Source of the DNA: Chloroherpetonaceae bacterium
Lineage (GTDB): Bacteria; Bacteroidota; Chlorobiia; Chlorobiales; Thermochlorobacteraceae
Assembly (NCBI GenBank): GCA_033763895.1
Contig: JANRJQ010000010.1
Coordinates: 562,146 to 626,145, forward strand
Direction: 5' to 3'
Length of the DNA stretch: 64,000 bases
The notes under the pieces: model-generated
The model's input: only the letters and a program-made list of their open reading frames with translations
Told to the model about the DNA's origin: nothing
Databases searched by the model: none
Shown: positions 16,281-25,712 of the stretch, piece by piece
Position numbering within the stretch: the first letter of the stretch is position 1
How the letters are laid out: the number at the start of each line of letters is the position of its first letter
Made by a program: the position numbers and the translations under genes

Positions 16281-17894
16281 ATGCTTGCTAAGCTGAAACT
16301 TCTCTTAAAAGATACAACGATTTATGGTGCAAGCACCATTTTGGCAAGCGGGTTGAATTATCTTCTTGTTCCATTTTACGCCAATTTGCTCACCTTGGAA
16401 GAAAATGGTATTCAATCGATAATTTATTCTTCAATTACTTTCGCTTCGGTTATCTATACTTTCGGTCTCGAATCGGCGTACTTAAAATTTGCGGCCGATA
16501 AAAAAGTATTGGAAAAGCGTCAGTTAGAAGAATCGACGAAAGAAACCACGGTAGTCACTAATAAAGTCTTTTCCCCATCTTTAAGTGGATCAAATGAAAA
16601 CCACCCAAAATGGGGCGAATCAATCTTTTCTACACCCTTTATTGGGCTTTTTTCATCATCCCTTTGTTTTACGGTTTTCATTTTTATCTTTTCTTCACGC
16701 ATCGCAGAAGTACTTGGTTTAAGCGGTGCTGAATCAGGCTATGTCCAATTTGCAGCGGTGATTTTGTTGATTGATACGATGTCAACATTGCCTTTGGCTT
16801 GGCTAAGAAGTGAGCGTAAGGCGGGGATTTTTAGTTCAATAAAACTTGTCAATGTTCTTGTTACGATTGCAGTTTCTCTTTGGCTTGTCGTTGTTGAAGA
16901 TTTGGGTGTACGCGGAGTTTTCTATGGAAATATTGCAGGATCAATAATTTCGCTTGGTTTGGCGAGCTCCTATACAATAAAATTTTCTGCTTTTGTTCCA
17001 CTTCGATTTTCAAAAAACTTGTTCCGTCAGATGATGCGGTACGGTTTGCCCTTGGTTCCGAATAGTATCGCTATGATGTTGATTGATTTTGTTGACCGCT
17101 TGATTTTGATTCGAATTCCGCAAGAAACGATTCAAGAAATTTATGGACAGCAGATTTCGCCAGAGGCGCTCGTAGGTATTTACGGGAGGGTCTATTCGCT
17201 TGCTGTATTGGCGCAACTTTTGGTTAGAATGTTTCGATTTGCTTGGCAACCTTTTTATCTCCAACAAGCCGCAGAGCCCGATGCAAAGGCGCTATTTAGT
17301 AAAGTTCTAACCATCGCAACTGTATTTATTACAACCTTTACTTTATTTGCCTCCTTTTTTGTTCCTCTTGTAATTCAAATTCATTTTTTTGGAAAGTTTT
17401 ATATACTTCCCCCTGCATTTTGGATAGGGCTCTCGGTTTTACCCATACTTTACCTGAGTTATGTTTTTGATGTGATTTCAAGCATTCTATTTGCTGGCTT
17501 GCTCATTGAAAAAAAAACAGAGTTCTTGCCTGTAATCACACTTATTGGCGCAGCTGTTACAGCGATTCTTTGTTTTGCATTGATTCCTTTACCTAACAAA
17601 TGGGGTGCAATGACCGGAGCAGCTCTTGCAACAACAGCGGGTTCGCTTGCAATGGCAGTGGGTGCGTACTTTTTTTCCCAAAAAATTTATCCGAATAACT
17701 TTGAGTGGGGGAAAATTTTGCTCTCACTTTTTTCGGCGTTGTTCATATTTATTTTTTCAAGTTACTTGAGTTTGTTGATGAATTCGTGGATTGTCAATTC
17801 AGTGAGTTTTTCGATTTACACAGGACTAATCCTTTATTTTTTTAGGGTTGAAGCAAAGCAAGTCTTTTATAGGGTGAAAGGAAAGAAAGCCTAA
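16281..17894 (+). CDS. Polysaccharide biosynthesis/flippase family membrane protein (MATE/Wzx-like)
   Basis: This 537-residue protein has about 14 hydrophobic helices and begins with LLLKDTTIYGASTILASGLNYLLVPFYANLL, the usual start of polysaccharide_synt/Wzx-type flippases. A polar insertion lies between helices 2 and 3 (about residues 75-115). Such proteins move lipid-linked oligosaccharides across the inner membrane. It ends 3 nt before the MFS gene, so the two are probably translated from one mRNA. The cargo is unknown, as no glycosyltransferase genes adjoin. Confidence 0.85.
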   Translation: MLAKLKLLLKDTTIYGASTILASGLNYLLVPFYANLLTLEENGIQSIIYSSITFASVIYTFGLESAYLKFAADKKVLEKRQLEESTKETTVVTNKVFSPSLSGSNENHPKWGESIFSTPFIGLFSSSLCFTVFIFIFSSRIAEVLGLSGAESGYVQFAAVILLIDTMSTLPLAWLRSERKAGIFSSIKLVNVLVTIAVSLWLVVVEDLGVRGVFYGNIAGSIISLGLASSYTIKFSAFVPLRFSKNLFRQMMRYGLPLVPNSIAMMLIDFVDRLILIRIPQETIQEIYGQQISPEALVGIYGRVYSLAVLAQLLVRMFRFAWQPFYLQQAAEPDAKALFSKVLTIATVFITTFTLFASFFVPLVIQIHFFGKFYILPPAFWIGLSVLPILYLSYVFDVISSILFAGLLIEKKTEFLPVITLIGAAVTAILCFALIPLPNKWGAMTGAALATTAGSLAMAVGAYFFSQKIYPNNFEWGKILLSLFSALFIFIFSSYLSLLMNSWIVNSVSFSIYTGLILYFFRVEAKQVFYRVKGKKA

Positions 17895-17897
17895 TCA

Positions 17898-19241
17898 ATG
17901 GAATCATTTCAAAAGGAAAAGGGAGAGAAGTATGAAACAAGAAAAAGCGGAATCAGGATTTGTACCCTTGAAGGGCTATTTGCAAACGCTTTTATTGTTT
18001 TAACTGATGTCCCGGCTTTAACTCAGTTTGCCGTAATTCTTTCTGCAGGGAATGTGCTCACTGCTTTCATTGGCGCACTCCCTTACGGATTGCGAGCATT
18101 TCAATTATTGGGTGCTTTTATAGTTGAACGCGTCGGAAGAAGAAAATTTTTGAGTATTCTATTTGGCATATTCAACCGAGAAATTTGGATTCCTTTTATA
18201 ATATTGGCACTCATTTTTTACGGTCACCCTGAAATTATTCTCCCGCTCTTTGCGATTACAGTATTCATTTCACAGTTTTCAAATAATCTATTGGCGGTGA
18301 CTTGGATGTCTTGGTTTTCGGATCTTGTACCGCCAAGAATTCGTCCAACTTATTTGGGATTCAGGCTATCGGTGATGGCCGTTGTAAACCTCAGCGTGAC
18401 CTTTCTGATGGGCTTTACGATTGATAGTTTTAAGGGGTGGGGAGGAAAAGAATTTGAAGCCTATGGATACCTGTTCATGCTTGGTATTGCGGCCTTATGT
18501 GGACTAATCACCCTATTTTTATTTTACTATCAATATGAACCTCCTTTTCAAAAATCTGTAAATCAAAATTTCAAGAGCGATGTCTTAATTCCAATCAGGG
18601 ATAAGCGATTTCGGCCGATTCTTGAATATCTATTCTATTGGCATCTTTCTATTGGTGTCAGCGGGGTTTTCTTTACGGTTTATATGCTCAATGTTTTAGG
18701 CTTTAGTTTTACACTGGTATCGATTTACTTTATGATTATGACGGTTGGGAGAATCCTCTTCAATCCGATGTGGGGAAGAATTGTTACGAAAATTGGTGCC
18801 GCTTCTGCATTGAAACTTGCTGCTGCAATTAAAATCATTGAACCCTTGTATTGGATTTTTGCGACACCCGATGCAAGTTGGTTTGTGTGGATTGATGCGC
18901 TGAGCAATGCGATTTCAATTACAGGATTTGAACTTGCAATGATGGATGTTCAATTTTCCGAAAGTTCAGCTAAGGGGCGAAGCTATTATTTTGCTTGGTG
19001 CGGCATCACTGCCGGGCTTGGATTTTTTATTGCCTCCGCGGCTGGTGGAGCCGTTGCGGAATTTGTTGAAGCAATCTCGCTTTCAACACCATTCGCTACA
19101 ATCGAAGGATATCATTGGCTTTTTATTCTTTCGTCAATAGGTCGTGCCTTAAGCCTATTCATATTTATGAGGGCTTGGCATCAATTACATACTGAATTGC
19201 CTTTTTATAAAAAAGCAATCTCACTCATTCGAAAATCTTAA
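17898..19241 (+). CDS. Major facilitator superfamily transporter
   Basis: This 447-residue protein has about 12 transmembrane helices. The loop after helices 2 to 3 contains FIVERVGRRKFLSILFG, a form of the MFS A-motif, and the centre has a cytoplasmic loop (YYQYEPPFQKSVNQNFKSD). Helix-rich C-terminal half: WGRIVTKIGAASALKLAAA. The substrate cannot be deduced. The gene follows the flippase by 3 nt and precedes the YihY gene. Confidence 0.8.
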   Translation: MESFQKEKGEKYETRKSGIRICTLEGLFANAFIVLTDVPALTQFAVILSAGNVLTAFIGALPYGLRAFQLLGAFIVERVGRRKFLSILFGIFNREIWIPFIILALIFYGHPEIILPLFAITVFISQFSNNLLAVTWMSWFSDLVPPRIRPTYLGFRLSVMAVVNLSVTFLMGFTIDSFKGWGGKEFEAYGYLFMLGIAALCGLITLFLFYYQYEPPFQKSVNQNFKSDVLIPIRDKRFRPILEYLFYWHLSIGVSGVFFTVYMLNVLGFSFTLVSIYFMIMTVGRILFNPMWGRIVTKIGAASALKLAAAIKIIEPLYWIFATPDASWFVWIDALSNAISITGFELAMMDVQFSESSAKGRSYYFAWCGITAGLGFFIASAAGGAVAEFVEAISLSTPFATIEGYHWLFILSSIGRALSLFIFMRAWHQLHTELPFYKKAISLIRKS

Positions 19242-19299
19242 GTTAGATCTTCAATGATAGAATTTCCCTCCAATACTTTAGAAAAAAATTTTATTGTCA

Positions 19300-20205
19300 A
19301 TGATCTTTGAGGAAAAGCATTTAAGGAGACTTGTTTTGCAAAAATATGTTCAGACAATTTGGAGTTACTTGACAACGCTTTTTCAAAAGTTTGATCAAGA
19401 TAATGCGTTGCTCTTAGCCTCTGCGATTGCATTCGATATTTTTCTATGTGGATTTCCATTCATTTTGATTCTACTTTCTCTTACTACCGTTTTTTTGGAA
19501 TCCTCACATACTTCCGTCAGTGCCTTGAGCATTTACCTTTCAAAGTTTATGCCGAATGGAAAAGAAATCTTGGATTCACTACTTTCAAGATTAATTAATG
19601 ACCGTCCAAACATCAATCTTTTCGGGGTTCTTGGGCTTTTGTGGACATCAATGTCGCTTTCCTCAACTTTGCGAACGGTACTTTCAATTGTATTTGAGTT
19701 TAAGGAGACACGGTCTTTTTTTAGAACAAGGGCAATCGATTTCTTGGTTGTATTTGCTCAGTTTTTATTCTTAATCCTATCCATTTTGATAACCGGCGCA
19801 ATTTCGATTTCGATGTATTGGATTGAAATGAACGGCGACGTTATCCCTTTTCTTTCTTCGGCATTTGGAAGAGGAATATCAGTTACAGTGGCGATGCTGT
19901 TTTCAATTTTAATGTTTTTTTCAGCGTATCGTTTTTTACCAAATGGAAAAGTTGATATCAGAGCTGCTTTCGCAGGAGCTTTTATTTCCGGTGCTTTGTG
20001 GGAACTTGCCAAATATGGGTTTGATTGGCTCGTGACAAGATTTACTTCAACAGAGAAGATTTATGGTTCATATAGTGTCATCGTGGCGCTTGCGCTGTGG
20101 GTTTATTATTCGGGTATTCTGTTCATTTTAGGCGGGGAAATCGCAAAGATATTTGCTTCACGAAACCATCGGGTTTTGGTGAATGAGCCACGTAATATCG
20201 GTTAA
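19300..20205 (+). CDS. YihY/BrkB-family integral membrane protein
   Basis: I use the ATG at 19300 (302 residues; a TTG two codons earlier is possible). The protein has six predicted membrane helices and the family landmarks LLLASAIAFDIFLCGFPF, ARAIDFL-like RTRAIDFLVVFAQFL, RFLPNGKVDIRAAFAGA and YGSYSVIVALALWVYYSG. The YihY family was once called RNase BN, which is not supported; its present function is unknown, with membrane transport or envelope roles suggested. Confidence 0.88.
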   Translation: MIFEEKHLRRLVLQKYVQTIWSYLTTLFQKFDQDNALLLASAIAFDIFLCGFPFILILLSLTTVFLESSHTSVSALSIYLSKFMPNGKEILDSLLSRLINDRPNINLFGVLGLLWTSMSLSSTLRTVLSIVFEFKETRSFFRTRAIDFLVVFAQFLFLILSILITGAISISMYWIEMNGDVIPFLSSAFGRGISVTVAMLFSILMFFSAYRFLPNGKVDIRAAFAGAFISGALWELAKYGFDWLVTRFTSTEKIYGSYSVIVALALWVYYSGILFILGGEIAKIFASRNHRVLVNEPRNIG

Positions 20206-20351
20206 CGAGAACTTAATACACTCTATTCCATTTCTTCCCTTAGGCTGAACTAACTTTAATCCTTCGCTTTTTAAGAAGTAAAAGTCGATCAAAAAGTTTC
20301 CGAACAGTTTGAACATAAAGAATTGTTCTACAAGCAAATGACTCAAAAAAA

Positions 20352-22577
20352 ATGAAAAGAAGCAATAAAGAGCACGATCGAGACTTGCACGAGAGTATTG
20401 CAAAGGCAGTTCTATGGGTTAACGCGCTCTTTATTTTTTTCTTTCCTTCTCAAGTAGTGGCTTCTCCTGTATTAACCGATTCCATCCCAAGTTATTTAAG
20501 AGCAGATAGTTCAAAACTTGTTGTTTCCGATTCCCTGTTGGGACGGCAACTTATAGATCGTGTTCTTGATCTCTCGGCTGAATCAGCTGATAACAATGAA
20601 TTGCTTGAGCAACTGAATTTGCTTCGACTTCAGAAGATTGACTTAAACACAGCAAGTGTGCTCGAATTTGTAGCTATCCCATTTCTTTCTCCAGATGAAG
20701 CCAAGAAAATCGCTGAGTATCGCTCGAGGTTTGGAAGATTTAGTTCTCTTGACCCGCTTCGTGAAATTTTAGGCGGTGAAAAATTTTTCTACCTAAAAGA
20801 CATTTTTAAGGTTGAAGAAGCAAAAGTTGAATCAGACCCAGATTTGCCTGCATTTTTGAATGATCTTCGTCGCGGAGAGCTTATGAACAGAACGCGAATT
20901 GAAGTGATTTCGAGAGCAATTACAGAAGTGCCTTCACGTTTTGGGTTTGACCCAATGAGTCAAATCGTTATATCTACGGATAGCTTGACGGGGATTCGAG
21001 ATACAACCTTCCGTGCTGCTTATTCAGGAAGTGTTCCTAAAATTTATAATCGAATTCAAATCGCTATTTCGGAGAACTTCTTTCTTTCGGGTTTAGGAGA
21101 AAAGGACAGTGGTGAGGAATCGCTTACAGACTTTCGTTCTGCAACTTTTCAAGTCAAGAATCTCTACAATCTGCGTTCGTTAATTATCGGAGACTATAAC
21201 CTACGCTTCGGACAAGGACTTGTAATGACAACGGGCAGACCCTTTTTCAAAAGTCCAGAAGCTATTCTCTCTTCAAAGCAAACCTCTCAAACCGTTCGCC
21301 CATACACTTCTGTTGCCGAATATGGTTTTTTTCGCGGTGCTGCAACACAAGTGCGTCTCAGCGATTTTGAAGTGACCGGTTTTTACTCCAAAAATCAATT
21401 CTCAACAAGTCAGAGCGATACTTCATTTAGCAGTTTTGATCTTGATGGTTTTTATCGAACAGAATCGGAGCGCCTAAGAAGAGGGAATTTGGAGCAAACT
21501 ACTTTCGGCGGCCATCTTGATTTTGATAAATCTTTCTTCAGCGGTTACTTTCATTTTGGGGTTTCACTTATTCAAACAGAATTTTCAAAGCCGCTTATTC
21601 CGGCAGATGAGTTAAGAAATGTTGGCGCATTTCAAGGTTCACTTGCGACTTCCGGCTCAATCGATTGGGATATCCTTTGGAATAACATCAACTTCTTTGG
21701 GGAACTTGCTTACAGTAAAGAACAAAATGTGTTTTCAACCCTTGGAGGGATTTTATTGAATTTTGGGAATAGTACCCGAGGTGTTGTAATTGGAAGATTT
21801 TTTGATCAAAATTATTATTCTCCTTTTGCAAATGCGTTTGCTGAGCGAGGAAATGACGGCCGTAATGAACGGGGGGTTTACCTCGGTCTCGAGACGTCGC
21901 TCAGCGAGAAAGTTAAAGTGAGAGGATATGCCGATTACTACTATTTTCCTTTCATCAGTTTTACTTCAATTCTTCCAGCAAGCGGGATTGACTTACTTTT
22001 ACAATCTACCTATCGACCTACAAAAAATATTGTGCTTGAAACCCTCGTTCAAAGAAAAACAACTGAAGAAGCCTTGACAATTGAAGACGAGCGGGGGCTT
22101 TCCTTTCGCTCGGCGGTTCCCATTTTACTTGAGAGAATTCGTAATGATTTTATTTTTCAACTGACACCTGAAATTCGATTGCGAACAAGGGTTGAACTGA
22201 AAAATGTCACAAAAGGCACAGAGCAAAGTACGAATAAGTTATTTGGTTGGTTGATTGCACAAGATGTGGGTCTTGATTTGTTAAGAAGGAAATTAAGTGT
22301 TGATATGCGTGTTGCCGTTTACCAAACTGATTCATTTGATGCTGCGATTTACGCATACGAAAATGATTTGCCGCTTCTTGCCACTATTTTCGCGCATAAC
22401 GGTCGAGGAAGGCGATTCTTTTTGAATGCCCGTTATCAAATTATTCGAGAATTTGAAATTGCCTTTCGCTTCGCCAATACCTATCGTGATGATATTACAG
22501 AAAGTGGAAGTGGAAATGATCGTATTTTGACGAACTCGCCAAGCACGGTGAGTTTCGGAATAAGAGCAAATTTTTAA
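20352..22577 (+). CDS. Exported helix-hairpin-helix protein with predicted outer-membrane beta-barrel
   Basis: The 741-residue product starts with a basic region and a signal helix (AVLWVNALFIFFFPSQVVAS). Residues about 90-155 hold a ComEA-like helix-hairpin-helix unit: IDLNTASVLEFVAIPFLS, AKKIAEYRSRFGRFSSL. The remainder is rich in alternating aromatic and polar strands (VRGYADYYYFPFISFTS, LRTRVELKNVTKG) and ends in SFGIRANF with a terminal aromatic residue, the usual outer-membrane assembly signal. Proteins of this design occur in Bacteroidota and Chlorobiota, but their role is unknown. DNA binding or uptake at the envelope is only a hint from the HhH unit. Confidence 0.75.
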   Translation: MKRSNKEHDRDLHESIAKAVLWVNALFIFFFPSQVVASPVLTDSIPSYLRADSSKLVVSDSLLGRQLIDRVLDLSAESADNNELLEQLNLLRLQKIDLNTASVLEFVAIPFLSPDEAKKIAEYRSRFGRFSSLDPLREILGGEKFFYLKDIFKVEEAKVESDPDLPAFLNDLRRGELMNRTRIEVISRAITEVPSRFGFDPMSQIVISTDSLTGIRDTTFRAAYSGSVPKIYNRIQIAISENFFLSGLGEKDSGEESLTDFRSATFQVKNLYNLRSLIIGDYNLRFGQGLVMTTGRPFFKSPEAILSSKQTSQTVRPYTSVAEYGFFRGAATQVRLSDFEVTGFYSKNQFSTSQSDTSFSSFDLDGFYRTESERLRRGNLEQTTFGGHLDFDKSFFSGYFHFGVSLIQTEFSKPLIPADELRNVGAFQGSLATSGSIDWDILWNNINFFGELAYSKEQNVFSTLGGILLNFGNSTRGVVIGRFFDQNYYSPFANAFAERGNDGRNERGVYLGLETSLSEKVKVRGYADYYYFPFISFTSILPASGIDLLLQSTYRPTKNIVLETLVQRKTTEEALTIEDERGLSFRSAVPILLERIRNDFIFQLTPEIRLRTRVELKNVTKGTEQSTNKLFGWLIAQDVGLDLLRRKLSVDMRVAVYQTDSFDAAIYAYENDLPLLATIFAHNGRGRRFFLNARYQIIREFEIAFRFANTYRDDITESGSGNDRILTNSPSTVSFGIRANF

Positions 22578-22603
22578 ATAAAGAAGTTGATGTCAAGGTC
22601 GAT

Positions 22604-23074
22604 TTATAGCCTTCGGTAAGCACTTGCTGTTTCTTCATCCTTTCTGATTAATGAACGAGCAAAACCAAGTAAAAAGGGAATTAGAAGAAGCAAATAAAAT
22701 CCAACTTGCGGAATATGCGAAACACTCCCAGCTCCTAATTTTACAGTTAGCCCAAAAACTGCAAAAAGTGAAAACCCGATAGAAAGAATTGAGGAAATCA
22801 TTGCTAAAGCAGTTAATCGCTCTTGCCATATTCGATTCTTAAAAAAAAGTAGCGCAGAGATAGAGAAAAGAATTAGCAATCCTATTGACCCATTCATTGC
22901 CCAAAATTGCAAGGTTACACTCCCGCCCCCGAACCCGAATCGTCCAAATGCAAAAACCCTCATAAGGCCCTCTGCATCCTCAAAGCGATAATCCCATAGC
23001 GGAAGAGTATTGACATTCAATAGTGCGCAAGTGATTGAGATTGCAAGCAATAAAGACTGTGGTCTTAAAAGCAT
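22604..23074 (-). CDS. DUF4293-like four-helix membrane protein
   Basis: I use the ATG at 23074 (156 residues), which leaves an 11-nt gap to the PAP2 gene instead of an overlap. The start MLLRPQSLLLAISITCALL and the four-helix layout with a short periplasmic loop after helix 1 (PLWDYRFEDAEG) match DUF4293, a family found mainly in Bacteroidota. Helices lie near residues 8-25, 62-80, 92-112 and 123-142. Function is unknown. Upstream on the same strand is the PAP2 phosphatase. Confidence 0.6.
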   Translation of the reverse strand: MLLRPQSLLLAISITCALLNVNTLPLWDYRFEDAEGLMRVFAFGRFGFGGGSVTLQFWAMNGSIGLLILFSISALLFFKNRIWQERLTALAMISSILSIGFSLFAVFGLTVKLGAGSVSHIPQVGFYLLLLIPFLLGFARSLIRKDEETASAYRRL

Positions 23075-23085
23075 TGATTTGTCAG

Positions 23086-23682
23086 TTAAATTTTTGAGAC
23101 CAGTTTCATTTTTACATAAAACCACCAAAGGCCACTTGAGATTCCCCATCCCAAAAGTGCGCCAATAAATACATCAATCGGAAAGTGCGCTCCAACATAA
23201 ATTCTTGATATTCCCACGACAATTGCGACCAGATAAGGCAAGCCTTTCCAGAGAAACATCTGCTCACCCTCTCCGCTCCTTAAAAATACTTTTGAAATAA
23301 AATGTGCCGCCGTGAATGCCGTTTGAGAGTGACCCGAAGGGAATGAATGATAATACAATGGTTCAAACATCACATTAATTGCAACTTGCCCTATTTCTAT
23401 CGATTCCTTAAAAAAAGTTAAAGGACGAGGCATACCAAACATTGCTTTCATAAGATTTAGAACAATCCCTGCAATTGCAAAAGTACTGACTGCAAGAAGC
23501 AGGTACTTTAAAAACTCAGTTCGTCGAAAAAGGAACAATGAAATCACAAGAATCGGAAATAAAAATTTGCCATCACCTAAAAAGGTTGAATAGCCAATCA
23601 AATAGTCATTGACTGGATTTTGAAGTCCATTGTTGATCGTAAAGAATAATGACTCGTTGAGTTCTTGAAGTGGTTCGGGCAT
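23086..23682 (-). CDS. PAP2-family membrane phosphatase
   Basis: This 198-residue integral membrane protein carries the three PAP2 motifs: KAMFGMPRP, YHSFPSGHSQTAF and SRIYVGAHFPIDVFIGA, with the active-site histidines in the second and third. PAP2 enzymes remove phosphate from lipid phosphates such as phosphatidic acid, undecaprenyl pyrophosphate or lipid A 1-phosphate. Envelope lipid recycling is the likely role; the exact substrate is open. It lies 8 nt downstream of the YhcH gene. Confidence 0.88.
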   Translation of the reverse strand: MPEPLQELNESLFFTINNGLQNPVNDYLIGYSTFLGDGKFLFPILVISLFLFRRTEFLKYLLLAVSTFAIAGIVLNLMKAMFGMPRPLTFFKESIEIGQVAINVMFEPLYYHSFPSGHSQTAFTAAHFISKVFLRSGEGEQMFLWKGLPYLVAIVVGISRIYVGAHFPIDVFIGALLGWGISSGLWWFYVKMKLVSKI

Positions 23683-23690
23683 CTTAAATT

Positions 23691-24143
23691 TTATACAGCA
23701 ACTTTAACAATCGCTTTTTTGACATAGTCTTTTGGAGGCTGTGGCGAATGGGCATCAAAGGGATAAAATATGGCGAACTCACCTTCACCAACGGTCATTT
23801 CAAAGGTAGAGTGATCTGAGTAAAGTAAATAGTCATTTTCTTCATTGTATGGTTTATCGAGAGAATTGCAGTCCTCAAGCCCTCGCCAGCCAATCGGAAA
23901 GCTTCCGATGATTGAGAGTTGAATGTCAATATATTTTCTGTGAACTTCTAATTTTTCATTTTGCTTTGTTTCAGGAGTTCTTTTGTCTTCTGCTACGATG
24001 ATAAAAATCTCTTTACCATCAATTTCATGACTACCGGGCGAAAGCGACTTTAAATCGGTCGTAAGAAGATAATCGAAGGCTTGTTTGAGCCTTGGATGAT
24101 ACGAAGTGTAATGATGGCCGTTTCGAAGTTTATCAAGAATCAT
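23691..24143 (-). CDS. YhcH/YjgK/YiaL (DUF386) family cupin-like protein
   Basis: The 150-residue sequence shows the DUF386 pattern: EIDGKEIFIIVAEDKRTPE, LEVHRKYIDIQLSIIGSFPIGW, YLLYSDHSTFEMTVGEGEFAIFYPFDAHSPQ and PKDYVKKAIVKVAV. Members form metal-binding beta-barrels and include the beta-galactosidase subunit EbgC and sialic-acid-locus YhcH. A role in sugar anomer or sugar acid handling is likely, but not specific. It sits between acpS and the PAP2 gene. Confidence 0.88.
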   Translation of the reverse strand: MILDKLRNGHHYTSYHPRLKQAFDYLLTTDLKSLSPGSHEIDGKEIFIIVAEDKRTPETKQNEKLEVHRKYIDIQLSIIGSFPIGWRGLEDCNSLDKPYNEENDYLLYSDHSTFEMTVGEGEFAIFYPFDAHSPQPPKDYVKKAIVKVAV

Positions 24144-24162
24144 CTTTTAAGAAAGTTTTGAA

Positions 24163-24522
24163 TTAAGGAAGAATAATCACAGCCGCAATGGCATATTTAT
24201 GTGTATGAGAAAGGCTCACCCGAACTTTTTCGGGATCAAGATGGGTCAGCGGTGAAAAAAAATTAATCACAGGTTTACCTGAATCATCACGAAGAATTTC
24301 AACAGAGTGCCACCCAAAATGCTCTGTGATTCCGGTTCCGATTGCTTTTGAAAAGGCTTCTTTGGCTGCAAACCTTACCGCAATGCTTTCGAAGGGATTC
24401 TTTTTCGAAAGGCAATAACTTGCTTCTTTTTCAGTAAGTACCTTTCGAATAAATCGATCCCCGTATCGTTGGCAAGCCTCGCGAATACGGGGAATTTCGA
24501 TGATATCGATGCCTAAATTCAT
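24163..24522 (-). CDS. acpS: Holo-[acyl-carrier-protein] synthase
   Basis: AcpS moves 4'-phosphopantetheine from CoA to apo-ACP, needed for all fatty-acid synthesis. The 119-residue length is standard. Motifs: GIDIIEIPRI with the metal-binding Asp, RFAAKEAFSKAIGTGI in the middle, and VSLSHTHKYAIAAVII at the end. Its ATG starts on the base immediately after the gpmA stop codon, so translation is probably coupled. Confidence 0.95.
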   Translation of the reverse strand: MNLGIDIIEIPRIREACQRYGDRFIRKVLTEKEASYCLSKKNPFESIAVRFAAKEAFSKAIGTGITEHFGWHSVEILRDDSGKPVINFFSPLTHLDPEKVRVSLSHTHKYAIAAVIILP

Positions 24523-25158
24523 TTAATTTAGAATCGATTTTGAAGTAAGTTTATCCCCGTCGTATTCGTAAACAATCGGAACACCATTTGGGATATTCAG
24601 TTCTAATACCTCTTCTTTGGAAAGACCATCTAAAGACATTACGATTGCGCGAAGGCTGTTGCCGTGTGCGGAAACAACGACATTTTTGCCCGCCTTGACT
24701 TTTGGAAGAATTTCATCATTAAAGTAAGGAATCGCTCTGGCAGCCGTGTCTTTTAGGCTTTCTGTAAATCCCTCGGGGTTTAAATCGGTTTTATCCGAAG
24801 GAGGAGGAACATCATAACTTCTACGCCAAATTTTAACTTGTTCATCGCCGTAGATTTTAGCCGTTTCAGCTTTATTCAAACCTTGTAAAGCACCATAGTG
24901 GCGTTCGTTCAGAGCTGGATGAAAATAAGTTGGGACATTTAACTGATTGGCCCCTTCTAACGCACGAATTAAAGTTTCGATTGCACGGTATAAAACAGAA
25001 GTATAGGCTAAGTCAAGCGGAATATCCTTAATCTTTTCGCCGGCACTTCGAGCTTCGGCTCTTCCTTTTTCAGTAATTGGAACATCAACCCAACCGGTGA
25101 ATCGATTTTCTAAATTCCATTGAGATTGACCGTGCCGAATAAGAATCAGTTTACTCAT
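24523..25158 (-). CDS. gpmA: 2,3-bisphosphoglycerate-dependent phosphoglycerate mutase
   Basis: This enzyme interconverts 3- and 2-phosphoglycerate in glycolysis and gluconeogenesis. Motifs: [20 protein letters not shown] with the phospho-histidine, [29 protein letters not shown] and [17 protein letters not shown] with the second histidine. At 211 residues it is shorter than the 230-250 residues of the E. coli type, mainly in the segment between the catalytic loop and the last helix. Short forms of this kind are known in other bacteria. A terminator separates it from the peroxiredoxin gene upstream. Confidence 0.93.
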   Translation of the reverse strand: MSKLILIRHGQSQWNLENRFTGWVDVPITEKGRAEARSAGEKIKDIPLDLAYTSVLYRAIETLIRALEGANQLNVPTYFHPALNERHYGALQGLNKAETAKIYGDEQVKIWRRSYDVPPPSDKTDLNPEGFTESLKDTAARAIPYFNDEILPKVKAGKNVVVSAHGNSLRAIVMSLDGLSKEEVLELNIPNGVPIVYEYDGDKLTSKSILN

Positions 25159-25174
25159 AAAAAATTGTTAAGTG

Positions 25175-25204
25175 AAAAAAGGGAGGATAGTACCTCCCTT
25201 TTCT
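25175..25204 (-). terminator. Intrinsic terminator downstream of the peroxiredoxin gene
   Basis: On the minus strand AAAAGGGAGG, a 6-nt loop and CCTCCCTTTTTT form a hairpin with a U-tract between the peroxiredoxin stop (25214) and the gpmA start (25158). Confidence 0.8.
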
Positions 25205-25213
25205 TAGTTCAAA

Positions 25214-25675
25214 TTAATTCAATGCACTTTTTACAGCTTCGAGTAACTCCTCGTTCGTACGGCTGTCTTTTAGCTCCTTTTCAATGTGCATCCACTTTAA
25301 TAAGCCATCTTTTCCAATTAAGAAATAAGCTCTTTTGCTCACATTGAGAGGTTCAAAGAGAATGTCGAATTTTTTTGTCGCATCACGATGGATATCCGAA
25401 AGAAGGTGATGCTGCATGTTATACTTTTCACGAAAGGCTTGATGCGCAAATTTTGAATCTGCGCTGATTGGAAGTACAACGGTATCAAGTTGATCGAAAT
25501 TTGAGTACTCTTGCGAATAGCTGCAGTTTTGAGCCGTGCAGACTGGCGTGAAATCAAGAGGATAGAAAGAAAGTAGGACGTTTTTCTTTCCAATGAAGGA
25601 ACTTAGTTTCACTTTTGACCCGTCTGTGCTATCGAGTTCAAAATCGGGTGCCGGTGATCCGATGGTTAAAGACAT
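25214..25675 (-). CDS. Peroxiredoxin (AhpC/TSA family, BCP/AhpE-like)
   Basis: This 153-residue thiol peroxidase has PDFELDSTDGSKVKLSSFIG, LSFYPLDFTPVCTAQNCSYS with the peroxidatic cysteine in PVCT and a nearby cysteine four residues on, and RAYFLIGKDGLLKWMHIE. It reduces H2O2 and organic peroxides using thioredoxin-type donors. The Shine-Dalgarno AAGGAG (25681-25686) lies 5 nt before the ATG. Both ends are isolated, with a terminator after it, so it is a single-gene unit. Confidence 0.93.
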   Translation of the reverse strand: MSLTIGSPAPDFELDSTDGSKVKLSSFIGKKNVLLSFYPLDFTPVCTAQNCSYSQEYSNFDQLDTVVLPISADSKFAHQAFREKYNMQHHLLSDIHRDATKKFDILFEPLNVSKRAYFLIGKDGLLKWMHIEKELKDSRTNEELLEAVKSALN

Positions 25676-25712
25676 AATTTCTCCTTTTTTAGGTTTGTTT
25701 TTGAAATAAAAG

